From NCBI GenBank assembly GCA_964035545.1, contig OZ037765.1:23440004-23500003 (forward strand): a stretch of 60,000 nucleotides of DNA, read 5' to 3'. Position 1 is the stretch's first letter; every line of letters starts with the position of its first letter. This document shows, one piece after another, positions 38,001-50,699 of the stretch. A program made the position numbers and the translations under genes. The DNA comes from Bugula neritina. Its lineage: Eukaryota; Bryozoa; Gymnolaemata; Cheilostomatida; Bugulidae. The notes below the pieces were generated by a model. That model ran no database searches and was not told the DNA's origin. It worked only from the letters and a program-made list of their open reading frames with translations.

Positions 38001-41000
38001 ATAAATAAAATTTACAGAATTTAAAATTTGATGAGTTTTGTAACTAATTAAGATAATGTGTCATGACTTTTTAGAGTTGTAATGAAATGACAAAAGTATT
38101 CTGTTGAGTTGAAAATAAAATGTTCATGTCACCTGTTGCCAGCTGTCCCTTTAGGTTTCCAATAAAATCTTGCGGCATCCCATTCCAGCTCTTTGGTGTC
38201 AATATAAGCATAATGTTCCTCGAAAGATTGAGGCTTCGATTTCATGCCACCATTCACTATGTCATAGAAAACTACATACATGAAAACTCTTATTGATCAA
38301 ATATTTTCAAATTATGTTAAATTTTTTATAGTGATAACAACTTTTGGTTGCACATTTTAGCAATTTTCAAAACTAATATGAAACACATCAGTTTGCTTCA
38401 ATACTTTTGCTTGTTAGTTGTTATGCTTGAAATACAGCTGATGTTTCAAAAACCATAATATAATGCTTTCTTCAGCAGTTATTTACAACCACTATATGCA
38501 GCTCACAAAGCCAGAATATATGAAATGGCTTTTACAGTTTGAAAATATTGCAAACTTCAATAAATAAAATAGACATTGAAAGCTAACGGATGGATTTCAA
38601 GTATTTAGGGCAACTTAATAGTGATAACTATCACTGCTTGCACTTCTCATATAATTTCAGATAAAATTCAATTTAGTACTATTGAAAAAGTGTAAAATGG
38701 TGGAAAAAATTACAAGCAAAAATCAATTCTATATCTAGCAAAAAGAAACATGGAACATAACACACTAGTAATACATTTTACTGTAAATATAATGTTTGAC
38801 CAACACTGTACAAGTGTACAGACTAAAGACATATACTCTTGTAACAAATAGTCAGACTACTTAACAGTATCATAGCCACTTAGCAGCAATGTGACATTTA
38901 AAGAAGCAAACAAGCTCTTGAGTAAATTAGCCAGCACACTGCTAGATATTCAACAGTCATTTCTTTCTTACCCACTATTCAAAAATTTTAAAGAACAAGA
39001 TAGAAATAAGGAGCGGTTCAGTTACCATACCCTATAATATTGATATTTTGAATCACACCGAGATACCTTATGTTATCATAATTATTTATTCGTCTCAAAG
39101 CATCCCATTAAATAGCTGCCCACCTCAATATATCATAATATCTTGCAGAAGTATTCAATACTAATACTAATAGCAAAAATAAGATCACCTGGAATCATTT
39201 CTAGCAAAACAAGAGCTATATCTGGCTGAGGTAAAGACACTATTCTAGCAAGGCACTGCGGGGATGTGAGCACCGTCTCACCAACATCTACAACATACTT
39301 CGATGCTGCAAACTACATTTGTGGAATTAAAACTGTACAATACATATTTACTTTAAAATTCTAGCTAGATTATTCAAACTGAGAATTTTCTTAAAAATTG
39401 CTTAATCAGCATAATGAAATAATTATAGTGATTTAGTTATTTATATATTATCTTAATAGCAACTTCTGCATCACATCATCTTTTAGCAATCTCTTTTTAA
39501 CACTTTTATAATAATTATATAGATATGCGGTTAATGTTAATATGCATTTGTTCCTATGACAATTTCAGAATATGGATTTTAGATACCTGGTTGTTTTGCT
39601 GGTTTGGGCTTAGCACTAATCACTCGTGGGGGCTTCACATTTGGACTTGTCTTTCCTCTGGTGTGATAAGTAGAAGAGAAAACTGGACCAGACATTGGAC
39701 GCTTTGGAAGTGGCCGTTTGGACTGAAATTAAATCCATAAGTAGAAATATCTTTTTAAGATTTAACATGTTTAGTTGGAAAGACCCATAGACTGCACTTA
39801 TAACTTACAAATATCTTCTGTTCAGCACTTTGTCCTTTCAATCCTGATACATTCCCAGGTGTTCTAGAGAGACTAAACATCACTGCTGATTGGATGAATT
39901 GCCCAAGAGCTTGAATTTGTTCCAATTCACCAGCCTAATATTATAATGATGCTTTCAATGATAAAAAAAAATTGAAAACAAATGTCACTTTCAAAGAAAT
40001 CTGTTCAATTAGGTATCATTAAATTTGTAATCCATACCTCTTGTCTTTGTAAACTCTCTTTTAAAGTCAAGACATTGGAAATAATTTGTGCATCATTTGT
40101 AGACAAAGTAACAAGGGACATTACTCCTAAAACAAAACAATTGAAGTTTTAAATTTGAAGCCTTACATTGAATGGCTTTTTTTAGAAGGACAGCAAATAT
40201 TCTCAGTCGAGAAGTTTTCTGTGATTCAACACTGGTTCATATCAGTAGAAAAACCTTTCTTCATGAAAAATTCTCGAGTACAAGAAGGGAATGGTTAACC
40301 AGTTTCAAACCCTTACCAGGCTCTTTGTGCATATATTCTGAGAAAGAAGGAACATAACACATGAGTAAAACAACTTCAGCAGCTAGCAACGATCTATACT
40401 GACGATACCTGAAAATTTACATAAATTATTTATTAAAGGAGACATTAAACTCAAAGGTGTTGCAAAATCATAAAGAATAAAATATCAAAGCGCATTCAAA
40501 TAGACAAATATGTCATAAAAATAAAACTCCTGTAGAAATTGGAAGATATATTGAATAAAACCTAATTAAGAAAAAACAAAAGTTCAAGCTGCTTAATATT
40601 CCAAAAACTAGCTAGAGTCAGAAAATATCAAATGCTTCCAAGAAATAATTTCTCATAAATAGCATCAAGCAATTTGGAAACTGAAAAGGCAAGTCCAAAG
40701 AAAGAAGCATATAAACTTACAAGCCAGTAGGAGCAGAAGACTTCCCTGAGCAAGATTTAATACATTCAGTAAGTAGGTAGTTGAGACAAAGATATAGTTT
40801 ATCATACAATCCACCCGTCTGAAAAAGGAGGTCTAGAGTAGTAATGCATTAAAAATAATATTTAAAAAGCTTGTAAAAGTTAAACGATTTACTTGCTTAC
40901 CTGTTTATCAACTCGTTCAACTTTAACAGCACTGAGTAGAATTCCTGAAACAAGTGCACGACTTTCCCTAGAGAGAGCAAACACTTCCATACCATTCACA

Positions 41001-44000
41001 TTTCTATAAGCAATGTAACACTAGCTTTAGTTTTATAGTATCAAGAAATAGTCATTATCAGAATCAAAAAAATCTGCAAGTTTAGTAACCAGTATCCGGG
41101 TATGATAGTGATAAATAATTCAATCAATTCGATAAAACAAACATCAGGTCCAATAACTAATGAGTTTTCTATAATAGTTTTATGCTGTCCACTATGGTTC
41201 CAATCTTTTGATTGGCTCAAAAGTAACAGAGACAGTAAGACTATACCAAATTTAAACTGCAATAAACTAAACTGCTATAATCATATTTCATAGTTGAATA
41301 GAGCCCAATGTGCTAGTGGTAAGCATAAAGATAACATAGCACATATTTCACTTAGATAATCATAGTTATTACAGTCAAATGCTAATAATGATACATCAAT
41401 CCATGAAAACATCTAAAATAGTAGAGTGTAAAAATGGATGTGTACATTCCGTTTCACGTGTGCAAAATTATTGAAAACATCTGTGCAAGAGGAGTGATTT
41501 GGGAAGCACTTTTTAAGTGGGATGAAAAAATATTGCAAAAAAAAAAAATTTAAAATAAGCACAACAAAACATACAAAATAAAGCAAACCTATTGCTGTCT
41601 GTAAAAATAAATCACTGACAATATTAGGATGAAGTAACTACAACATTACTTATATTAAAAGTTTGTAATAGAAACATGTAGAAAAAGGGTTCAGGATCAA
41701 CTATGCAAAAATAGCTGTTAGCAAACATATTTACATGGCACATGACATGACACAGTTGTTGAAAACACGTAATTAGAAAGTTTTCAGCAAACTTACCCAA
41801 ATTTATCTAGTTTCATTAATTCTAATGTTTCCTTAAAAAGGCTGTCTGGAATTTTGAATTCAAGTGATGTCTACAAAATAACAATATACATTTTTATAGG
41901 CCGAAGCAAATTGACAAAGCACGGAGTAAAATAATAAACACACATATTCTTTGTTTATTGCATTTTTATCAACAAAGTATTTTAAATATCTACTACATCT
42001 ACATTTATGTCTATCATAAATTTTAAATAGAATTTACCAATAGCAACATGATGAACATATTGCATCTCAAAGCATCATGTTTTCGTGTTTCCAGCATTTC
42101 TACCAAAAACGTTTCACTTATCACTGCCTTCACTTCTCGCCTAAAATAAAAATATACTTTTATAAAGTTATAAAAAGAAAAGAAATATTGATTAATATTA
42201 TACCAATGGGCTATAACATAACAAAATGATTTTACTCCAAAACCCTGTCACAACTTGCTAAATGTAAACCATTAGAAGATGAATACAAAAGAGGTACACA
42301 GGATCTTGGAGCGATTTCGGTAATAAAGTAAGTTTTCGATTAATCTAGTGTGTAACACACCTTTGAGACAAGTTACTTGAGTGGACTATGATATCCTGTG
42401 CCATATTTTCTGACAAATATTGCAAACGTCTTACATCCAGGTCAATATTGAACACATCCTGTCGAGGAAATCGCTGCATCAAATGGATCACCTAAAGAAA
42501 CAGCATAATTATGTCAAACATGCAGTTATTAGAATATATTTAACTTGGAACCTAAAAATTAATTTATAGGTTGTTTAGTAAGATCTCACCCTATCTCCAA
42601 ATATGCCATTAACTTCTCGATTCTTTTGTGTAGAAGGTACAAAACTTCGTGAAGCAGATAGTTTATGTCTCTAAAATGTAAAATAATTAGTGAATACCAT
42701 GTAACCATTAAAATTAGGGAGCAGCTGTGGTCTAGGGGTTAGAGCGTTTGCCTAGTAAACACAAGGTCATGGGTTCGGCCCTGACAAAGGCCATGGGTGA
42801 TGTTAGGAAGAGCATTCAGTCATAATTGCTCCTGTGCCACATCTGAATAAGTCATTAGCCGGATTTAACAAAAACCTTTCTATCAGGGGTTTCTCACAGG
42901 GATATCCGCTATAAACTTGCTTGAGTTTTTATGTAACCATTAAAATTAGTAAACTATTTTTAGACTAATAAATGTTTTATTGTATAACATAACCCTTGAA
43001 CATTTGATACATCACTATAACAAAGTATTACATATTAAATTAGCAATTCAAAGAGAAGTGTTGGTGCAAATGAATTTAAAGTTCAACTTCTTTCACAAGT
43101 AAACATATCAACAACAAACAGCCACTTTTCTAGTATTTTCAAGAGTGCTTTATATAATTATATATTACAAGAAATACATTCATTTTGTAAAAGAATAACA
43201 ACCTCAAGTACATATATTGATAGCATGATATACCTAATGAAAGCCTTTCACAGAAAATGATTTATGCCGATCAATAGAAACAAATCAATGCAAGGACACG
43301 GTTGCTATAACACTTCATTTGAATCTATAATATTCCTTACTAATGCCATGGAACTTTAAATTAGAAAATAGTAAATTAATGTTTGCCTTATACTCTTCCA
43401 AATGTACATATTTAATGCTAATGTCCAGCACACTAAAACTGAACCATAATAGAGTAGATTGTAGAATAAACGACATTAAAAACAGTATTTTTATGAGGAA
43501 ATTTTAATATTAAATTACTTTTTAATCTTAATTTGGAACCTCACAACAAAGAATACACAAGTTTCTTCGTGGTATTATAAAAGTGTTTTCTATTTTTTCA
43601 CTAGTAACTTTTTCAATGCATTTACTAGAGAAGCGGGAAAGAAACTCTACAACTTACCACTGGACGGTCTGACACGGCAGAATCATCAAAGAATAACTTG
43701 ACTTGTATTCTCTCGGCAGCTGCAAACCAATTTTAGTAAATAAACACAAGCTGGCTAATGCATACATATTTTATCCAACTGTTCAATCAATGCTGATTAT
43801 AATTTCATGAGATGCACTGTAAAAATATTTGCAATGTAAAAATATTAATTCGCTGCAAGTATTGAAGTAGTGTTTCTTCTATAACTTTAGCACAATTTTA
43901 ATACAGTATTTTATCCATTTACTGTCTTTAGATCCCTTTGAATCTTGTTTTATATGATATGCAGACTAAAATAGAACATGACTCACTGGTAACCAGGCGA

Positions 44001-47000
44001 CCATCCACCATCCATACATTGGGGAGACAATCTATCACATGTATACGATCTACAACATAGTTGAGGCATGCGGTTACTGTGCATAGACTGGCTGATAGAA
44101 AACACAACATGGTAATTTGTTTTTAGGCAAATAAAATGTTAAAATTGTGCAAGACTTAAATTTTGCATATAATGGTCAAATGATAGATGAAAAAGTATTC
44201 TAGTTATTATGGCAAGGTGTAGTAATGAATAACATTACAGAAGTAGTCTTCTTCTACAGATTTCTAAAGCAGGTGGTAAGCTTTGTGGTATAGGAAGCAG
44301 CAAGACAAAAATCAATAGGTTATGGATGGACGGCTATAATATTTCAAAGAAATACAAAACCCCTAGTTTTTAGTGATTAGGTGGCAATAGGGTCTACTCA
44401 TGCTACACATAATCAATAACAATATCCTGGCTGTAACTAAAGAACAAAATAGAAAACAAAACAACCTGCGTGGTTATACCATATCCAAGTGATTGGGCTG
44501 AGCTGATAAGCTAACAGTTCAAGTTGCATTTTATTTACTCAATTAAATTTTCCACTTCAATTAAAGTTAATGGTCAAACATAAGGTGTTAGGAACTTTCT
44601 TATATGCAGCAATAGAGTTGTATAGAGTCAATGATATGCTTCTCATTGTGCACTTGTTGAAGCACAAACTCTCCTAATAACAGCATATCAAAAGTTAACT
44701 ACTCCATGCCTTCTCTAACACTTCTCAATCACAGCTGCACTTATAAACAAGGTGTCAATTTAAACTATGCATTATTTTTATTCTTATTCAGTAATTCAGC
44801 TGCTAGTAACTTTATACTTGGCAGGTTTTAGCTGGGTAAAATAAATGTACACATATAAGTTGATAACACTCTGTAAATGTAATGTACGTGAAGCTTAAAA
44901 GATAAATCTAAGTGACTTTTTGCATGTCTTAAAACTCAGGTCATTAGTATAGATATAATGCAAAACAATTACGTTAAATAGAACTAGCATATATAATAGT
45001 GGTAGTCTATATGCTAATCTTTTTGCTAGAAATTAGAAAATTGACGCTATCTTTTTTAGAAGTTTAGCTTTCACTCAACATGTTTTGATTTCTGATAAAT
45101 CAATTTCAATAGGAATGCTTTTCAATCAAATAATATTGCTTTATAGCAATACAATTCTTATTTAAGAAATAGAGCTATTTAAAAATATTGTACACATACA
45201 TATACAAAAAATGGAATTTGATCTCATTGCATATCTCAGTAAACCTCACTGGTAACATTTATGTAGACATGTTATAAGTGGTTATATAAATAATCTTCAA
45301 AGATATTGATGAAAGTTATAACTGCTATTTTCGAAGTAGATTATTACTAATAGCATCAAAAAGCAACTCTATGAAGATCCCAGCAATTATATTGCTGTTG
45401 TCAAGTGGCTTAAATAATTAATTAGAAAATTTCATTTTTCAGCTGCCTTAGTTTTTAAAAATTTAACTATGGTTTACTTACAAGACATAAATTCTCACTC
45501 AACAAAATTTTTTGTCGCCTTCTATCTGCAGTGGCTGCTTGTTTCCCTAAAGGCTAGAGAGCTAAAGGCACTAATGAATGCATATCACTTGAAACAAATT
45601 TGCACTATTTTAGGTTGTTTCATAGAATCATTTGTTTAGAAACATAATATTTTTTGGAAAGATCAGATAACTTTTCACTCCTGTAGAAACCCAAGAGTGT
45701 CTAATAGTGGAAATAACATACAGTAAGGATCTTTCTCTAGTTGGCTGTTCCCATGTAGTCTCAGGTCTAAAATGTGTAGATGCTGCAGCTTTGACAACTC
45801 AAACCAAGAGAGCTGATTGTTAGACAAATCCAGTGTCCCAATGGCTACAAACCGACCAAACCCATCTAAACTTTGAACCTGCAAAATATATGGAAGATAC
45901 ATAAAATTATTCAATACCTTCACAAACCAGTGGTACATTATTAAGATTAATAAATTTATAAGTTAATAAGAAACAAAACAATTATTGAAAAAGTTTTTAT
46001 TGAAAAGTATTATAACTATAAGCATATTGAGTTAAATTGAGATTTTCTTACAAATTAAGTATTATTGGGGCACAGAAAAGCTTTACGTGGTACCTTGTTG
46101 TTGCTAACATTGAAAGACCACAGCTGGGGACACTGTTCTATTGTAGTAGGGATACTCTCTATGAGGTTGTGGCTCACATTGAGACTCTGCAACTTGCAGC
46201 AGCTTCCCAACTTCTCTAATATGCCTGGAGAGAGAGGACAGAAACTCTTTAAATGGTAGATGAAAGCAACTATGAAAAATCTTCATAGATAGTTTTGGTT
46301 TAGAATTGAATCTCTTTCTGTCTAGTAGTGTTGGGTAGTTGGGCACTAATCTAGCAGGATTAAAAACTCTTAAATTAACTCATTAGTAGTATAGAACAGC
46401 TGCATCTAAATCACCATTACAATTGATAATTTTCTCCAAACCTGCTACTACTGATTATGACTATATCAGCCAGTTGCATGTGTGAGTATGGTGTATAGGC
46501 TTTGAATTTTATTACTTGACTAAATCCTTTGCTGAGGTTCGCAAATAAGACATTATTTACAATATTGTACCCCTATACAATTTGTTGTTTAGACTTTTCA
46601 TGCAGAAGGTACATATTGACTTAGGTTACAACTTTTCATCTATCTCTAGGCAAAGAGCAAGCATTACAGTTGCTGTATGCACAACAGTGATAATAATGTT
46701 TCTTCTAATCATTTTTATCAACATTGTTATAGCAAAATTGTAATATGCAAACTAAGAAACTGTAACTGATATAGAAATAAAAACAGCCCTAAAGCCTTGT
46801 GTCATTTCTTGCATATAATTCACACTGCAATAATAGACATCAAATAAGAAAAAAGGTCACATTTGAGCCCCCAGTGCTTCATTTTTTCAACTGCAGGGCG
46901 AGAAAGCTGTTAACCTTCCACTTTATATGATTGCATATTTTCTCATTTCTGCAGTAAATATAGAGCCAAAACAAATTTCACTCTTCCTTCCCTTGCATAA

Positions 47001-47739
47001 CATTCAAACCAAAATATTAGTTTACATTCTCATACTAAGGTCTCACACTATGGTATATTGCAGTTTTTATACGCATCGACTAGCCGCACATAAATCCTTG
47101 CAATTATCCATAAAAGTATATAAACATGTTAAATTTTATTTTTAGATAAATAGCATGTTAATACACAACCGCCACGACATCAATGACTTTCATAAGCTCT
47201 TATTTTCCAATACTATTTGAAAAAAAAAGGATTTCCAACAAAACTAAAATGTGAAATATCAACTCTTAATGAGACAGTACAAGTTTTAAAACGCTGTTGC
47301 AATAATAATGATTAACAGCCAAATACAGACTTCTATTCTTCATCATAAAGTAACAAAGAATCTAAATTAAATAGCAAATATAAATTTACTTACATATCTC
47401 TAGATTTGATAAGTTAAGATACTTGATTGACTGCAGCGAACTCTGTCTTGTTTTACTTCGTATGAGCTGTAAGAAGTTCAAAACACTTTTTCTCTTCTAA
47501 GTCACAGTTGAGCACAAAAAGCTATTATTGCAGAGTAAGTTAATAAATTAGAAAAAGTACATTGATGGAGTACTGCCCAAGTTTAAAGATACTTGGCACT
47601 TTTGTCATGGTCCACAACATACTTTGTAGTTAATTAAGCGGCATTAAAATGTAGTATAGTTTAGCTAAAGATGTGAAATATAAACACATACCTGATTGGT
47701 TATTTTCATCTTGGGAAATTCAGTGACAATAGCAGAAGA
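32075..47739 (-). CDS. Leucine-rich-repeat protein with helical middle and long disordered tail, unnamed (27 exons, N-terminus missing)
   Basis: Twenty-seven minus-strand exons join without a frame break to 1082 aa plus TAA: 47692-47739, 47394-47466, 46094-46224, 45722-45878, 43987-44049, 43658-43719, 42590-42670, 42361-42491, 42038-42140, 41797-41870, 40901-41003, 40721-40818, 40317-40408, 40038-40126, 39809-39934, 39587-39722, 39189-39305, 38133-38256, 37691-37808, 37025-37321, 36321-36585, 35806-35940, 34681-34831, 33949-34049, 33616-33778, 32991-33058, 32075-32217. Residues about 28-160 hold SDS22-like leucine-rich repeats (IKYLNLSN, LQSLNVSHNLI, LWSFNVSNNK, IGTLDLSNNQL, LHILDLRLHGN) and a cap, CLPNVWMVDGRLVT. 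Residues about 190-440 look helical. From about 500 on it is Pro/Ser/Thr-rich and probably disordered, with an acidic SDSDEELLSD patch and an Arg/Ser-rich end. Presumably a cytoplasmic scaffold; I do not recognise the family name. The first exon is the least certain. Confidence 0.88.
36040..36188 (+). repeat. Dispersed repeat, copy A
   Basis: About 149 bp closely similar to 38267-38397 in the same orientation. Shared blocks include GAAAACTCTTATTG, ATATTTTCAAATTATGTTAA and ATTTTCAAAACTAA. It lies about 100 bp upstream (in transcript direction) of the LRR-gene exon 35806-35940. Compared with copy B it carries a short extra segment after TTAAAT. The family is unknown. Confidence 0.85.
36778..36806 (+). 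repeat. Poly-G / G-quadruplex-prone tract
   Basis: Runs of 10, 7 and 4 guanines separated by single adenines, then GGAGG, stand out in AT-rich DNA. It lies in the LRR-gene intron between exons 37025-37321 and 36321-36585. The G-rich strand is the template, so the transcript is C-rich here. Confidence 0.9.
36966..37012. repeat. Short tandem repeat AGAATATATAC
   Basis: Four near-copies of an 11-13-bp unit (AGAATATATAC) lie immediately downstream (in transcript direction) of the LRR-gene exon 37025-37321. They start about a dozen bases after its donor site. Confidence 0.7.
37594..37631. repeat. Tandem duplication of a 19-bp unit
   Basis: GATTATTTTTTGAAAAATT occurs twice back to back. It is intronic in the LRR gene and appears to be a recent slippage product. 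Confidence 0.85.
38267..38397 (+). repeat. Dispersed repeat, copy B, abutting an exon
   Basis: This is the second copy of the repeat at 36040-36188, about 131 bp, same orientation. Its left end lies about 10 bp from the acceptor of LRR-gene exon 38133-38256. It therefore supplies most of the 3' end of that intron, including the region where the branch point should lie. Confidence 0.85.
42699..42949 (+). mobile_element. Full-length tRNA-derived SINE with 19-bp target duplication
   Basis: The body at 42718-42930 (213 bp) is bounded by perfect direct repeats ATGTAACCATTAAAATTAG at 42699-42717 and 42931-42949. Its head has a pol III A box TGGTCTAGGGG (42728-42738, consensus TRGYNNANNNG) and a B box GGTTCGGCCC (42772-42781, one mismatch to consensus), so it is tRNA-derived. 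A central domain (GGAAGAGCATTCAGTCATAA...) recalls the conserved core of invertebrate SINEs. The 3' end is GAGTTTTT rather than a long poly(A). It lies in the LRR-gene intron between exons 43658-43719 and 42590-42670, antisense to the gene. The intact duplication points to recent insertion. Confidence 0.93.
44050..45721 (-). other. LRR-gene intron of about 1.7 kb
   Basis: AT-rich intron between the repeat exon ending EKDPY and the cap exon YRIHVIDCLPNVW. The join restores a Tyr codon across a phase-1 boundary. Nothing else was seen. Confidence 0.75.
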
Positions 47740-50690
47740 CTACATTCTCGGAGCTACTTACTTCAAACACAACCTACAAAAATTACATTTGAGTGATTTG
47801 CTATTTAGCCTACATTAAATAGAAAAACTATCTTAAGCCTAGAAGCAACTATTAACACCACATATACTGGTTGGGAACAATATTCAGGCAGAAGAAAATA
47901 GCAAATTGTTAAGGTGGTAAATTATCTTAAAGGTTGGGCAGGTGCAAACATCAACACTTATAAGCCACAGTAAGAGCCAAATATACCCTTGCTTTAACAA
48001 CTCTGTTTCCAAAACTAAAATTGCGTAGTGTCAAACTGCAAGTGTCAAATTTAATGAGTTAAAAGCTTCCATTCATTGGATAAATTATTCTGAAGGCTTA
48101 AATCGGATAGTGAGATCCTTCATTCTTCTCTAAAGAGTTGCAATATATAATTTATAAACTATTTAGAAAACAGGTCAATAAGCTGCATTTGCATTACCCA
48201 ATAACAAATTATTATTCCTTAATGAACATGATATTATCACTTTTTATTGAACTATTTTTAAAACTCAATAACTGCTAAAATGAACAATTATATATTTTGC
48301 TGATATAGTTGTTTTGTATTGATAATAAACTCTAAGATATACTAGTTTGCAGTAAAAAATTGATCAAAATGGTTTGTACACTCAGACATTGTAACCATAG
48401 AAACCATTGTAACTCAACACTCACTTTTAAAAACAGTAAGTGTATAGTTAGTTATTAGCAAAGATTGCTTTACAGAGTAACAATTTTGGCGTAAAAGTTA
48501 GGGGAAGCCTGCAGGCACAATCATAGCAAAAATAAATCATGTGAACCCGTTTGTTCCTAGTTTTGTAAGTTATAGTGAATTGCTACACAGTAGTAACCAC
48601 TGCATAATTTTTTGCTACTTGATTAATTAACAATTACTCAAGTTACCCAGATTTTACTAACACTAATTATAGGATACTCTAATATGTATTGGTGATTTGC
48701 TAGAAAAGAAAGTTTAAAAATCAATATTCAAGCTATTTAGAGCATGAGCTAGTTTTAAAAATATTGTAGCTATATTTTTTTAATTACTGTGGCTTATTCA
48801 ATTATGAATTTTTAATCTTATCCAATTATAGAAACTGTACACAAGACATTTTTAGGTGCTGAACTTAGCAAATATTTATTATTGCAGTAATTATTAATTA
48901 TTATTTAACATTTTAAAATTGGCATTATTATATAAAAGCTTACTTAGTGTACAACTGTGAGTGTTACCATTGTCATATATTATATAATTGTTTTGAGTGC
49001 ATGCAGTATGATGAAATTATTTACTGGAGTTGTTTAACTACTTAGGTTATATTAGCATACATTAAGTGTTACATATGTCCCTTCATGAACAAAGATCTTC
49101 TAACTATAAACAGCTAGAACTATATATTCTGTAGTAATAGATATTCTGTGTATACAGTCCTACTTTATCTTCTATACTTACAATAAAATACCTATCTGGA
49201 ATGCAATAGACTATAAAGATTACTGAAGCTGTGTCTCCTACTACTATGCTAAAGTTTTAGTAGTAGCCAAGAAGCAACATCCTAAGCAGTAACACATCTA
49301 ATTAAAATGATTATGATTATTACTTTGGTACAAATTTTGATAACTCAATATGAATCAAAAAATAAAGATCATTATCATAATTAACATCAAAGCATAAAAA
49401 TCTTAGTCATACCTTATAGTTATAGTTTGTGGTATATTAAATATAATTTAAAATTTAAAATTAGAAATAAGACAATAATCATAAAGTTACATTGTGAGGC
49501 CATATAATTAATATTATAGGTGAATAACTATAACAATATTATATTAAATTTTAAGATTCAGTATTGCAATGAAAATTAATTGTTACTATTTATAAATACA
49601 GCATATACACGTTGTCACGTTGTAATGACAAAACAAAAGTAAAAACAAAACAAAAATGCAAGTTGATCTATACTCATACTGGTACAAAACTCAGTTTCAG
49701 GTCTGCTCAGCAATTCATGAAATAAGAAAACTCAAGAAAATAAAAATAGGTAAAATTTAATACAGTCCTATAAACTTGAAACCAAAAATAAAAAGAAAAG
49801 TTTAACTTTATCATAATTAATATTATAATAAATATTAATATTATCCTCTATTCCACGGTGAATACTTACTACTACTAGTAGTACTAGTACTACTACTAGT
49901 ACTAGTAGTACTTGTGCTTACATTAAATATTGATATTCTAATGATTGTCAATGAGTTATCGTTAAATTTAATTTATTAAACACTATTGAGTATTGAGATT
50001 AATATTATTCAATAGTTAACAACAATATTACTTTTACACATAGGCCCTATGCCAGTATTGCTATTGTAATAGAAGAATTTCAGTTTTAGCCTGTTGCAGA
50101 ATAATCCAGTTCTTAGATGTCTCAGTTGCTCCATGTGCTGTTCATAACTAGATTTGGTTGCGATGCGCCTTTCAACACCTATTATATACAAAACCTCCGC
50201 AATAATAAATGTTTTAGAATAAAAGTAACTGTTATATATAAATAACCATAACAAGCAAAATATTTTTTGGTATATTAAAAATCAAAAGTTTTATTTTCAA
50301 AAAAGAATTAAATGTTTTTGTTTACCTGGTGCTTATATTTTTATGTTAATTTTATGGGATCTATTTACCAAACCTAAGCTTAACTTGGCTCACTATAACA
50401 GGTCGCAAAATCTGTTCTAAGTGCGAGATTTTATTGGGCTATTTTGAGAAAGTTTTAAGACCCCAGACTACAGACCGCGGGAGATTCCAAGGGCAAAGTT
50501 ATTAATTTTCTGCAATTCTTTGGTCAGTTGTCACTCACCCATTCTCAATAATAGCAAAGCCAAGTGAACATACTTGGAATGAAAACTACAAAGGATGCGC
50601 TGTTATATTTGCACTATACTCCACCTTTTTCCAGTAGTTTTTTAAACTTAGGTTAAGCGAATTTCACTAAGTTTAACAGTAACACTGTCC
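47740..50690. other. Probable 5' part of the LRR gene; few supportable features
   Basis: The missing N-terminal exons of the minus-strand LRR gene should lie here. Candidates are a 12-nt microexon at 47762-47773 (VVFE, GTAAGT donor) and 47987-48035 (LTLRNFSFGNRVVKAR, phase-compatible with the next exon). Neither is certain. A less AT-rich minus-strand open stretch at about 50050-50190 has an acceptor-like AATAG but no clear donor. A palindromic microsatellite lies at about 49864-49914. The remainder is AT-rich without structure. Confidence 0.4.
49864..49914. repeat. Self-complementary CTAGTA/TACTAG microsatellite
   Basis: About 50 bp built only from ACT, AGT and CTAG words (TACTACTACTAGTAGTACTAG...), so that each half can pair with the other or with itself. 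It lies in intergenic or 5' intronic DNA of the LRR gene. Confidence 0.9.
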
Positions 50691-50699
50691 CGGTCCGTG

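Noticed and set aside
39525-39740. 71-codon plus-strand ORF
   Set aside because: Antisense shadow of the LRR-gene exon 39587-39722.
48060-48125. LRR-like minus-strand stretch LSDLSLQNNLSNEWKLL
   Set aside because: Attractive repeat pattern, but no donor site before an in-frame stop and a weak acceptor; may be chance or a decayed exon.
50009-50254. Minus-strand open frame (GVERRIATKSSYEQHMEQLRHL...) as a possible N-terminal LRR-gene exon
   Set aside because: It has an acceptor-like AATAG and raised G+C but no good donor, and its phase does not join the recognised exons; left as a candidate only.
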